In this document: one piece after another, positions 1 through 7,130 of the stretch
Numbering within the stretch: the first letter of the stretch is position 1
Layout of the letters: each line of letters begins with the position of its first letter
From: JBBAGE01 sp041655055
Lineage (GTDB): Bacteria > Pseudomonadota > Alphaproteobacteria > Rhodobacterales > Rhodobacteraceae
Assembly: GCA_041655055.1 (NCBI GenBank)
Contig: JBBAGE010000024.1
Coordinates: 1 to 19,540 of the forward strand
Reading direction: 5' to 3'
DNA length: 19,540 bases
Program-made: the position numbers and the translations under genes
Notes under the pieces: generated by a model
What the model saw: the letters and a program-made list of their open reading frames with translations, nothing else
Databases searched by the model: none
Told to the model about the DNA's origin: nothing

Positions 1-971
1 CAGTCGGGCAGCGCGGTATAATGCAGGTGGTGCGGCCCCGCCCAGATATAGAGGAAAATCAGCGCCCAGAAGTGGATGATCGACAGTTTATAGCTATAGA
101 CCGGGCGTTCGGCCTGTTTGGGCACGAAGTAATACATCATCCCCAGAAAACCCGCCGTCAGGAAAAAGCCGACCGCATTGTGGCCATACCACCATTGCGT
201 CATCGCATCCTGCACGCCGGCGAAAATCTGCACCGATTTCGACCCGAAGATCGACACCGGGATCGAGATATTGTTCACGATATGCAGCATCGCAATCGTG
301 ACGATGAAGGCCAGATAGAACCAGTTGGCGACGTAGATATGCTTTTCCTTGCGCCGCAGGATCGTGCCGAGGAACACCGCCAGATAGGCCACCCAGACGA
401 TCGTCAGCCAGATATCCACATACCATTCGGGTTCGGCATATTCCTTGGACTGGGTCTGGCCCAGCACATAGCCGGTCGCGGCCAGCACGATGAACAGGTT
501 ATAGCCCCAAAATACGAACCACCCCAGATTGCCGCCCCAAAGCCGCACCGCCGATGTCCGCTGCACAACGTAAAACGATGTAGCGATCAACGCATTGCCG
601 CCAAAAGCAAAAATCACCGCCGAAGTATGCAACGGGCGCAACCGGCCGAAATTGCCATAGCCTTGCAGGAATTCGAAATTCAACTGCGGCCAGGCCAGTT
701 GGAAGGCGATGAACACCCCCGCCAGAAACCCCACGATGCCCCAGCCCGCCGTGGCGATCACGCCCGCACGCACAACACCGTCCATATAGCCGGTTTCCGG
801 GGCCGGGCGGGGTTCATCCGTGCGGCGCAGGGTCCAGACGAACAGCCCGCCGGCCACCGCCAGAACGATGATGGCATGCACCTGATAGGCCAGATCGCGC
901 CCGAAATTTGCGGCGATGGCTGCAAAGATCGTGATGATCCCCAGCACCGCCAGATTGACATAGTTCCACAT
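1..971 (-). CDS. ccoN: cbb3-type cytochrome c oxidase subunit I, 5' part (cut by window edge)
   Basis: This is the catalytic heme-copper subunit of the high-affinity cbb3 oxidase, an inner-membrane enzyme that reduces O2 to water and pumps protons. The first 323 codons are present; the rest, and presumably ccoOQP, lie beyond the left edge. Reading leftward, the protein starts MWNYVNLAVLG and is mostly hydrophobic helices. Visible ligands are H115 (RPLHTSAVIF, low-spin heme b), H264 (WWYGHNAVGF, CuB) and H314/H315 (WAGPHHLHYT, CuB). Y308 lies 44 residues after H264, the spacing of the His-Tyr cross-link known in cbb3 oxidases. The ATG at 971 was chosen because a GAAGGGA ribosome site precedes it by six bases; an in-frame ATG at 986 lacks this. 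An FNR-type box lies about 100 bp upstream. Identity is very secure. Confidence 0.96.
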   Translation of the reverse strand, partial: MWNYVNLAVLGIITIFAAIAANFGRDLAYQVHAIIVLAVAGGLFVWTLRRTDEPRPAPETGYMDGVVRAGVIATAGWGIVGFLAGVFIAFQLAWPQLNFEFLQGYGNFGRLRPLHTSAVIFAFGGNALIATSFYVVQRTSAVRLWGGNLGWFVFWGYNLFIVLAATGYVLGQTQSKEYAEPEWYVDIWLTIVWVAYLAVFLGTILRRKEKHIYVANWFYLAFIVTIAMLHIVNNISIPVSIFGSKSVQIFAGVQDAMTQWWYGHNAVGFFLTAGFLGMMYYFVPKQAERPVYSYKLSIIHFWALIFLYIWAGPHHLHYTALPD

Positions 972-1065
972 ACTGCGTCCCTTCATTAGCGCCCACACGG
1001 GTGGGAATCGGTTTGCAGACACAAACCGACTGGCCTTCATTTCCGCCAGTTCGGGGCAGTCTTCC

Positions 1066-1079
1066 TTGATCTGGGTCAA
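1066..1079 (-). promoter_or_regulatory. FNR-type box upstream of ccoN
   Basis: TTGAT-CTGG-GTCAA matches the FNR/FnrL consensus TTGAT-N4-ATCAA at 9 of 10 half-site positions. Its centre is about 101 bp before the ccoN ATG. If FnrL activates from -41.5, transcription would start near 1031 with a leader of about 60 bases. Low-oxygen induction of ccoNOQP by FnrL is established in Rhodobacter; binding here is inferred. The -10 region is not a clear match. Confidence 0.75.
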
Positions 1080-1208
1080 TAAATTGTAAATCCCGACGGA
1101 ATTCTGCGCATCTTTTCCATTAAATCTTGCGCTATGCTTGGCCTGTCGGGCCTGGCCGTGTGATTCGCTTGCGTCCCGGCGGGTAAAGCCTGCCCGAAAC
1201 AGCGCCAG

Positions 1209-1222
1209 TTGATCCTGATCAA
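1209..1222 (+). promoter_or_regulatory. Perfect FNR-type box upstream of the usp gene
   Basis: TTGAT-CCTG-ATCAA is a perfect palindromic match to the FNR consensus. It is centred about 69 bp before the usp ATG at 1285, so activation from -41.5 would start transcription near 1257 and give a leader of about 28 bases. No strong -10 is visible. It is separate from the ccoN box 143 bp away, so each divergent gene appears to have its own site. Confidence 0.8.
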
Positions 1223-1284
1223 GGCAGCGTGGCGCGGCATGGGGTTGGCTGGTCAGTGTGCAACAATGTCTAGGGGGACATGTC

Positions 1285-2133
1285 ATGGCATTTAAGTCGA
1301 TCATCACGATCGTGACGGATTTCGAAGCCGATAAAAGCGCGCTCGCGGCGGCTGAACAGGCCGCACAATACCATGACGGGCATCTGACCGTCATTTGTCT
1401 GGGTCTTGACCGCACGCAGCCGGGGTTCATCTATGCCGGCTATACCGGCGCCGATGCGGTCGTGATCCAAAGCAATATGCAACAGGCCCGCGAAGATGCC
1501 GATTCGATCGCGGTCAAGGTGCGCAAACATCTGCAATCGGCCAGTTTTGGCTGGGCTGCGGCGCCGATGTCGGCCCAATCCATCGGTTTGACGCCGTTTC
1601 TGGCACATCAGCTTCGCTTTGCCGATCTGGTGGTGGTGCCGCGCCCTTATGGCGATGGCCGTGGGCCCGAACACGAAGAAATCCTCGAAGCGTCGCTGTT
1701 CAACGCGCATGTGCCGGTGCTGGTGGTGCCGCCCGAAGGCAGGCTGGCCGCGCAACCCGGCCGCATCGTTCTGGCCTGGAACGAAAGCGCCGAGGCGCTG
1801 AATGCCACCCGCGCGGCGATGCCGCTTTTGCGCGCGGCCGAGGTGGTGGATATCGTGATCATCGACCCGCCGCATCACGGCCCCGACCGCTCGGACCCGG
1901 GCGGCGCGCTCAGCCAGATGCTGGCACGTCACGGGGCGCGGGCCGAGGTGTCGATCCTTGCGAAAACCATGCCGCGGATTTCCGAAATGATCAGCCGCCA
2001 TGTGCGCGACAAGAATGCCGATATGGTGGTGATGGGCGCCTATGGCCATTCGCGCTTCCGCCAGAGCATTCTGGGCGGTGCCACGCGCAACATGCTGGAA
2101 ATGGCCGAAGTTCCGGTGCTTATGGCGCATTAA
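1285..2133 (+). CDS. Universal stress protein with two tandem Usp domains
   Basis: This is a 282-residue cytoplasmic protein made of two UspA-like halves (about 1-150 and 158-282). The second half carries the nucleotide-binding signature G-x2-G-x9-G at 251-265 (GAYGHSRF...GGAT). The first half has no such motif and probably does not bind ATP in the same way. The start at 1285 is fixed by an AGGGGGA ribosome site at 1272-1278; the frame could extend to a GTG at 1258, which has no comparable site. A perfect FNR box lies upstream, and the gene sits between ccoN and fnrL. Usp genes in this setting are common in Rhodobacterales and are thought to act in low-oxygen or energy stress. The precise role is unknown. 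Confidence 0.93.
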   Translation: MAFKSIITIVTDFEADKSALAAAEQAAQYHDGHLTVICLGLDRTQPGFIYAGYTGADAVVIQSNMQQAREDADSIAVKVRKHLQSASFGWAAAPMSAQSIGLTPFLAHQLRFADLVVVPRPYGDGRGPEHEEILEASLFNAHVPVLVVPPEGRLAAQPGRIVLAWNESAEALNATRAAMPLLRAAEVVDIVIIDPPHHGPDRSDPGGALSQMLARHGARAEVSILAKTMPRISEMISRHVRDKNADMVVMGAYGHSRFRQSILGGATRNMLEMAEVPVLMAH

Positions 2134-2153
2134 GCGTCGAAAACTGCGCGCAA

Positions 2154-2169
2154 GGCGGGCCATCCCGCC
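2154..2169. terminator. GC hairpin between convergent usp and fnrL
   Basis: GGCGGG (2154-2159), loop CCAT, CCCGCC (2164-2169) forms a six-pair all-GC stem in the 45 bases between the two convergent stop codons. Neither strand has a T-run after the stem, so it is at best a weak bidirectional or Rho-assisted terminator. Confidence 0.35.
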
Positions 2170-2178
2170 CTGTGCCCG

Positions 2179-2934
2179 TCAGGCCAGCGGGCCGCCATCC
2201 ATATCATCGCCGGTTTCGTTCTGCAGCCGTTCGAAATCGGGGATGATGATCTTGCGCTTGCCGTCCAGCACGATGACGCCATCACGTTTCAGCGCCGAGA
2301 TCTGGCGGCTCACGGTTTCCAGCGTCAGGCCCAGATAATCGGCCATGGCTTCGCGCGTCAGCGGCAGATCGAACGAGCGCGCGGCCATGATATCCAGCGG
2401 CCCGCCGGCCCCCTGCCGCAACGAGGCTTCGCGCCGCGCGATGATGGCAAGCAGGCTCGAAATCTTTTCACGCGCGGTTTTGCGGCCCAAAATCAGCATC
2501 CATTCGCGCGCGGCGTCCAGTTCATCCAGCGTCATTTCCAGCAAACGCTGCCCGACATGGGGCGTGCGGATCATGATATCCTCGAACCCGCCGCGCCGAA
2601 AACAGCACAGCGTCAGGTCGGTGATCGCGGTCACGTCATAAATCGCCTGTTCGCGCCCAGGCCGGCCAACGAAATCCGATGGCATCAGCAAGCCCACCAT
2701 CTGGGTGCGGCCATCCTCCATCGTTTGCGACAGCGTGGCGATCCCGGTCACGACCGAGGCCACAAAATCCATCCGGTCCCCCGACCAGATGATCGGCTGC
2801 CCGGCCTGATAGGTGCGATAGAATTTCACCTCGTTCAGATGATCAAGTTCATCAGGCTCGCACCGGGCGCAAACGGCGCGGTGACGGATCGGACAGGCAT
2901 TGCAATCGCGAAAATCAAACACCGGCTTGTTCAT
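2179..2934 (-). CDS. fnrL: FnrL, oxygen-sensing Crp/Fnr-family regulator
   Basis: This is a 251-residue cytoplasmic regulator that senses O2 through an Fe-S cluster and binds TTGAT-N4-ATCAA sites under low oxygen. The N-terminus has cysteines C11, C14, C22 and C25 (RDCNACPIRHRAVCARC), and C110/C111 lies where FNR proteins carry the remaining cluster ligand. A cyclic-nucleotide-like beta domain follows (about 30-115), then the dimer helix (about 132-165) and a helix-turn-helix (about 192-218). The recognition helix has E206-T-V-S209-R210, the E-x2-S-R pattern that reads TTGAT half-sites. The ATG at 2934 is preferred; a GTG at 2943 would add three residues, and neither has a strong ribosome site. 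A perfect FNR box 17 bp upstream of the ATG points to autoregulation. Confidence 0.96.
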   Translation of the reverse strand: MNKPVFDFRDCNACPIRHRAVCARCEPDELDHLNEVKFYRTYQAGQPIIWSGDRMDFVASVVTGIATLSQTMEDGRTQMVGLLMPSDFVGRPGREQAIYDVTAITDLTLCCFRRGGFEDIMIRTPHVGQRLLEMTLDELDAAREWMLILGRKTAREKISSLLAIIARREASLRQGAGGPLDIMAARSFDLPLTREAMADYLGLTLETVSRQISALKRDGVIVLDGKRKIIIPDFERLQNETGDDMDGGPLA

Positions 2935-2950
2935 GGCACTCACACGCTGA

Positions 2951-2964
2951 TTGATTCAGATCAA
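2951..2964. promoter_or_regulatory. Perfect FNR-type box between fnrL and hemN
   Basis: TTGAT-TCAG-ATCAA is a perfect consensus match in the 65-bp gap between the divergent fnrL and hemN starts. For hemN, activation from -41.5 would start transcription near 2999, almost at the ATG (3000). For fnrL, the box ends 17 bp before the ATG, a position fitting autorepression rather than activation. Confidence 0.82.
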
Positions 2965-2999
2965 TGCAGCCACCTTGTTTCTGAGGTGTTGATATCTGA

Positions 3000-4355
3000 A
3001 TGAACACACATGAACAACTCCGGGCACTGGGGCTTTTTGACGCGAGAGTGCCGCGATACACCAGCTATCCCACCGCGCCGCATTTCAGCCCTGCGGTAGG
3101 CGCGGATGACGTGCGCGCATGGCTGGGGGCGATGGCGCCGGGCAGCCAGCTTTCGCTTTATGTGCATATCCCGTTTTGCCGCAGGCTATGCTGGTTTTGC
3201 GCCTGTCGCACGCAGGGCACCAGCACGGATGCGCCGGTGGCTGCCTATATCGCCACGCTTTTGGCCGAACTGGCGCTGATCCGCGCGGCTTTGCCGGCGG
3301 GGGTGACGATCGGGCATCTGCATTGGGGCGGCGGCACGCCAACGCTGCTGGCGCCCGATCTGATCGCCACCCTTGCGGGGGCGATTTTCGACATGGCGCC
3401 GCTGGCCCCGGGCGGTGAATTTTCGGTCGAAATCGATCCGGCGGAAATTGACGATGCGCGGATGGATGCGCTTTGTGCCGCTGGAATGACCCGCGCATCG
3501 GTGGGCGTGCAGGATTTCAACCCGGAAATTCAGCAAACCATCGGCCGGATTCAAAGCTTTGCCACGACCAAAGCGGCCGTCGATGGCCTGCGCGCGCGCG
3601 GCATCAACAGCCTGAACGCCGATATCCTCTACGGCCTGCCGTTCCAGACGCCGCAGCGCATCCGCGAAAGCGTGGAACAATTGCTGTCGCTTGCGCCCGA
3701 CCGGGTGGCGCTGTTTGGCTATGCGCATGTGCCGTGGATGGCGCGGCGGCAAAACATGATCCCGACCGCAGCCCTGCCCACGCCCGAAGAGCGGCTCGGG
3801 ATGTTTGAAGTGGCGCGCAGCCTGTTTTTAACTGCCGGCTACGATGAAATCGGCATCGACCATTTCGCCCGCAAATCCGACCGGCTGGCCATTGCCGCGC
3901 GCAATCACGCGCTGCGGCGCAATTTTCAGGGCTATACCGATGATACGCATGACACGCTGATCGGGCTGGGCGCGTCGGCCATTTCGCGCTATCCGCAGGG
4001 TTATGCCCAGAATGCGCCCGCGACATCGGCCTATCAGGGGCTGATCCGGGGTGGTCGGCTAGGAATTCAGCGCGGCCACGCCTTTGGCGGCGACGATCCC
4101 CTGCGCGCCCGGATCATCGAGGCGCTGATGTGCGATTTTCGCGTAAGCCATGCGGATCTTGCGGCGCGTTTCGGCACAAGCGGCGCCGATTTTGCCACGC
4201 TGGCCGATGGCGCGGCGACGGCCTTTCCCGGCATGCTCGATACCACGGGCGGTGCCATCACCATCCGCCCGCATGCCCGCCCGCTGACGCGGATAATCGC
4301 GCGCCATTTCGATGCCTATGCCATGGAGGCCAGCGGCCATTCCAGCGCGGTCTAG
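3000..4355 (+). CDS. hemN: Oxygen-independent coproporphyrinogen III oxidase (radical SAM)
   Basis: This cytoplasmic enzyme decarboxylates coproporphyrinogen III to protoporphyrinogen IX without O2, using S-adenosylmethionine and a 4Fe-4S cluster. It has 451 residues, normal for HemN. The radical SAM motif C60-x3-C64-x2-C67-x-C69 lies within YVHIPFCRRLCWFCACR; the extra cysteine favours true HemN over the HemW heme chaperone. The GGGTPT motif follows at about 112-117. The N-terminal LFDARVPRYTSYPTAPHF stretch is typical of rhodobacterial HemN/HemZ. The start is supported by a GAGGTG ribosome site at 2983-2988, though the spacing of 11 is long. It diverges from fnrL across an FNR box, so low-oxygen induction is likely. 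Its stop lies 11 bp from the convergent hemC stop. Confidence 0.95.
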   Translation: MNTHEQLRALGLFDARVPRYTSYPTAPHFSPAVGADDVRAWLGAMAPGSQLSLYVHIPFCRRLCWFCACRTQGTSTDAPVAAYIATLLAELALIRAALPAGVTIGHLHWGGGTPTLLAPDLIATLAGAIFDMAPLAPGGEFSVEIDPAEIDDARMDALCAAGMTRASVGVQDFNPEIQQTIGRIQSFATTKAAVDGLRARGINSLNADILYGLPFQTPQRIRESVEQLLSLAPDRVALFGYAHVPWMARRQNMIPTAALPTPEERLGMFEVARSLFLTAGYDEIGIDHFARKSDRLAIAARNHALRRNFQGYTDDTHDTLIGLGASAISRYPQGYAQNAPATSAYQGLIRGGRLGIQRGHAFGGDDPLRARIIEALMCDFRVSHADLAARFGTSGADFATLADGAATAFPGMLDTTGGAITIRPHARPLTRIIARHFDAYAMEASGHSSAV

Positions 4356-4366
4356 GCCAGCGCGAT

Positions 4367-5311
4367 TTAACGCCAGTCGAAAAACCCGGCGCCGGCGCGG
4401 GCCAGCAGGTCGCGGGCCATTTCGCGGCCCATGCGCGCGCCATCTTCGGCCGGGCCGGTGATGTCATCGGCCAGGGCCTCGGTTCCGTCGGTGCGCAGGA
4501 TTTCGCCGCGCAGACGCAGGTTGCCGCCATCCAGCTCCGCCAGCGCAGCAATCGGGGTCTGGCACGATCCATCAAGCGCGCGCAAAAACGCACGTTCCGC
4601 AGCCAGTTGCACGCCCGTGGGTGTGTGATGCAGGGCCTCCAGCATGGCGGCGATGCGCATGTCATCGGCGCGCCGCTCGATCCCGATAGCGCCCTGGGCC
4701 ACGGCGGGCAGCATGTCATCAGCGGAAATCGGCACCTTGGGCACATCCGCCATCGCCAGCCGGTTCAGCCCCGCCATCGCCAGAAAGGTCGCATCCGCCA
4801 CGCCATCGGCCAGTTTGGCCAACCGCGTCTGCACATTGCCGCGAAAATCGACAACCTGCAGATCAGGCCGGCGGTTAAGCAGTTGCGCGCGCCGCCGCAG
4901 GCTCGACGTGCCCACAACCGCGCCCGAGCGCAGATCGCCAAGCCCGCCAACCTTCAGCGACACAAACGCATCGCGCACATCCTCGCGCGGGAGATAGCAA
5001 TCGAGCACCAGGCCATCGGGCTGGGCCACGGGCATATCCTTCATTGAATGGACGGCAATATCGATACCACCATCAAGCAGCGCATCCTCGATCTCGCGGG
5101 TGAACAGCCCCTTGCCGCCGATTTCCTTGAGCGGGCGGTCCAGCACCTTGTCGCCGGTGGTCTTGATCACGACGATTTCAAACGCCTCTGCAGGCAGATC
5201 AAAGGCCGCTGCCAGACGGTCGCGGGTTTCATGGGCCTGCGCCAGCGCCAGCGGCGAACCGCGGGTGCCGATCTTCAGCGGCGTATCGGGGGTGGGCATC
5301 GCATGTGTCAT
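4367..5311 (-). CDS. hemC: Porphobilinogen deaminase (hydroxymethylbilane synthase)
   Basis: This enzyme polymerises four porphobilinogens into hydroxymethylbilane in the shared part of heme and chlorophyll synthesis. The 314 residues start with the family signature KIGTRGSPLALAQ. Landmarks are D84 in DIAVHSMKDMP (catalytic Asp), the basic SSLRRRAQLL region (136-145) that binds the growing chain, and C250 in GSCQTP, which carries the dipyrromethane cofactor. The open frame reaches 5431, but the first 40 codons do not resemble HemC. The ATG at 5311, behind a G-rich stretch, fits family length; an ATG at 5299 is possible. It diverges from hemE across about 103 bp. Confidence 0.95.
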   Translation of the reverse strand: MTHAMPTPDTPLKIGTRGSPLALAQAHETRDRLAAAFDLPAEAFEIVVIKTTGDKVLDRPLKEIGGKGLFTREIEDALLDGGIDIAVHSMKDMPVAQPDGLVLDCYLPREDVRDAFVSLKVGGLGDLRSGAVVGTSSLRRRAQLLNRRPDLQVVDFRGNVQTRLAKLADGVADATFLAMAGLNRLAMADVPKVPISADDMLPAVAQGAIGIERRADDMRIAAMLEALHHTPTGVQLAAERAFLRALDGSCQTPIAALAELDGGNLRLRGEILRTDGTEALADDITGPAEDGARMGREMARDLLARAGAGFFDWR

Positions 5312-5414
5312 GCCCCCCCATACCCCGCAAGGCCGCCGACTGACAACACCACACGCGCTTGACAATCGCCCCCACACATCCGACCAACCCCTGATAGATA
5401 AGGAGATTGCCGTC

Positions 5415-6443
5415 ATGACCGATAAAACCATCCTGCGCGCACTTGCGGGTGAAACGCTTGATATTCCGCCGGTCTGGATGATGCGTCAGGCGGGGCGGTA
5501 TTTGCCGGAATATCGTGCCACCCGTGCACAGGCGGGCGATTTCCTTTCGCTATGCTATACGCCCGATCTGGCGGCCGAGGTCACATTGCAGCCGATCCGG
5601 CGCTATGGCTTTGATGCGGCGATCCTTTTTGCCGATATCCTGCTGATCCCCCAAGCCCTTGGCGCGGATCTGTGGTTTGTCGAAGGCGAGGGCCCGCGCC
5701 TGTCCACCATCACGACCGAGGCCGATTTTGCCAAGCTCGGCCCGGCCGCCGATGTGCATGAAACGCTCGCGCCCATCTATGAAACGGTGCGAATCCTGTC
5801 GGGTGCGCTGCCGCGCGAAACCACGCTGATCGGCTTTGCCGGTGCGCCATGGACGGTGGCAACCTATATGATCGGCGGGCGCGGCACCCCCGACCAAGGC
5901 CCCGCCCATGCGCTGATTGCGGAAAACCGCGCGCTGTTCGAATCACTGCTGGCCCGGATTACCGAGGCGACGATCACCTATCTGAGCGCCCAGATCGATG
6001 CCGGCGCCGAGGTGGTCAAACTGTTCGATAGCTGGGCGGGATCGCTCAAAGGCGCGGATTTCACCCGCTATGCCGTTGATCCTACCCGCGAAATTATCGC
6101 CGCACTCAAGGCCAAACATCCGAACACGCCGATCATCGTCTTTCCGCGCGAAGCGGGCGATGGCTATATCGGCTTTGGCCGCGCCACCGGCGCGGATTGC
6201 GTGGCAATCGACAATTCGGTATCCGCCGAATGGGCCGCCAAACATGTGCAGGTTGATGGCTGCGTGCAGGGCAACCTTGCGCCCCAGCACCTGATCACCG
6301 GCGGCGATGCATTGCGCAAGGCCACGCGCGAGATCGTCGCCGCCTTTTCCGGCGGGCCGCATATCTTCAACCTCGGCCACGGGATCACGCCGCAGGCCGA
6401 TCCCGACAATGTGCATGTGATGCTTGAGGCGATCCGGGGCTGA
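5415..6443 (+). CDS. hemE: Uroporphyrinogen decarboxylase
   Basis: This cytoplasmic, cofactor-free enzyme removes four carboxyl groups from uroporphyrinogen III to make coproporphyrinogen III, the substrate of HemN and HemF in this window. It has 342 residues. The N-terminal signature VWMMRQAGRYLPEYR includes R24 and R28; D74 (ILFADIL) is the conserved active-site Asp; FAGAPWTVATYM (141-152) and NLGHGI with H322 are also family hallmarks. An upstream frame extends to 5100, but the ATG at 5415 has an ideal AAGGAG site (5399-5404 region) nine bases away. The downstream gene begins three bases after its stop, so the two are probably co-transcribed. Confidence 0.96.
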   Translation: MTDKTILRALAGETLDIPPVWMMRQAGRYLPEYRATRAQAGDFLSLCYTPDLAAEVTLQPIRRYGFDAAILFADILLIPQALGADLWFVEGEGPRLSTITTEADFAKLGPAADVHETLAPIYETVRILSGALPRETTLIGFAGAPWTVATYMIGGRGTPDQGPAHALIAENRALFESLLARITEATITYLSAQIDAGAEVVKLFDSWAGSLKGADFTRYAVDPTREIIAALKAKHPNTPIIVFPREAGDGYIGFGRATGADCVAIDNSVSAEWAAKHVQVDGCVQGNLAPQHLITGGDALRKATREIVAAFSGGPHIFNLGHGITPQADPDNVHVMLEAIRG

Positions 6444-6446
6444 TCC

Positions 6447-7124
6447 ATGGGCGAAACCCTGACGCAAACCCAGATCATCCGGTCATTGGGCGAGGCTTTG
6501 TCATGGTTTGAAAAGGAACTGGCATGGGGCGTTGCCCCCGCCAGCATGAACCATCTTTCGGGCCGGATCGGCGAACTCTATGCCGCGATGATCACGCGCG
6601 GTCAAATGGCCCTGGGCGTGAACCAGCCGGGCTATGATGTCGTCAGCGCCGAGGGCGAGCGTATTTCCGTCAAGACCATCACCACAAGCAAAAACATCCG
6701 GCTGAACGCCAATACGCTGAATGTGGTGGACCGGGTTCTGGTGCTGCGGATCAATGTTGACGATGACAGCGGCGTCACGATCGAAGAGCTTTTTGATCTG
6801 GACATGGACGAATTCCGCAACCGCGCCATGGCCGTGGGCGATGGCTGGCGGCTATCCATCCCCGCCCCGCCCAAACCGCCGCTTGCACATCTGGCGATTA
6901 CCGACCGCGCGCAATTTCGCGCCTATACGATCCAGCGTTATGAAAACGGCACGATAAAGGTTGAACAGGACGGGCAGGAACTGCCGCAGGCAAAGCCCGC
7001 GCTGCGCGAGATTGCCGCCCATATCGGCGTGGATATCCACTATGACGAAGGCAAAGCCAAGAACACCCGCCAGTTGGGCTGGCATGTCATCCAGACGCTG
7101 AACCGCGCCGGGATGACTGCCTGA
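6447..7124 (+). CDS. Conserved protein of unknown function with PD-(D/E)xK nuclease-like N-terminal half
   Basis: The product is 225 residues, predicted cytoplasmic, with no signal peptide or membrane helix. I recall similar proteins as DUF6998-type, from memory only. Two parts are visible. Residues about 35-105 contain GRIGELYAAM (E43), NQPGYDVV (D64) and ERISVKT (K76). This E...GxD...x(V/I)K order and spacing resembles the core of restriction-endonuclease-fold enzymes, with Ser instead of Glu/Gln two residues before the Lys. Residues about 165-222 form a separate module (PQAKPALREIAAHIG...NTRQLGWHVI) that looks like a small helical, possibly nucleic-acid-related domain. The gene follows hemE by three bases and converges on hemF with a six-base gap. 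A heme role is not supported by sequence, and a nuclease role is only a hypothesis. Confidence 0.85.
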   Translation: MGETLTQTQIIRSLGEALSWFEKELAWGVAPASMNHLSGRIGELYAAMITRGQMALGVNQPGYDVVSAEGERISVKTITTSKNIRLNANTLNVVDRVLVLRINVDDDSGVTIEELFDLDMDEFRNRAMAVGDGWRLSIPAPPKPPLAHLAITDRAQFRAYTIQRYENGTIKVEQDGQELPQAKPALREIAAHIGVDIHYDEGKAKNTRQLGWHVIQTLNRAGMTA

Positions 7125-7130
7125 AACACC

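Noticed and set aside
21..989. Rightward 322-codon open frame at the left edge
   Set aside because: It is antisense to ccoN. The leftward frame gives a full CcoN sequence with all heme and copper ligands; the rightward translation is His/Arg/Gln-rich with no recognisable domain.
1270..2163. Leftward 297-codon frame opposite the usp gene
   Set aside because: It is a GC-driven shadow of the Usp coding frame, with no ribosome site and no family resemblance.
5359..5364. TTGACA upstream of hemE as a -35 element
   Set aside because: It is a perfect -35 hexamer, but no acceptable -10 lies 16-18 bases downstream, so I do not list a promoter.
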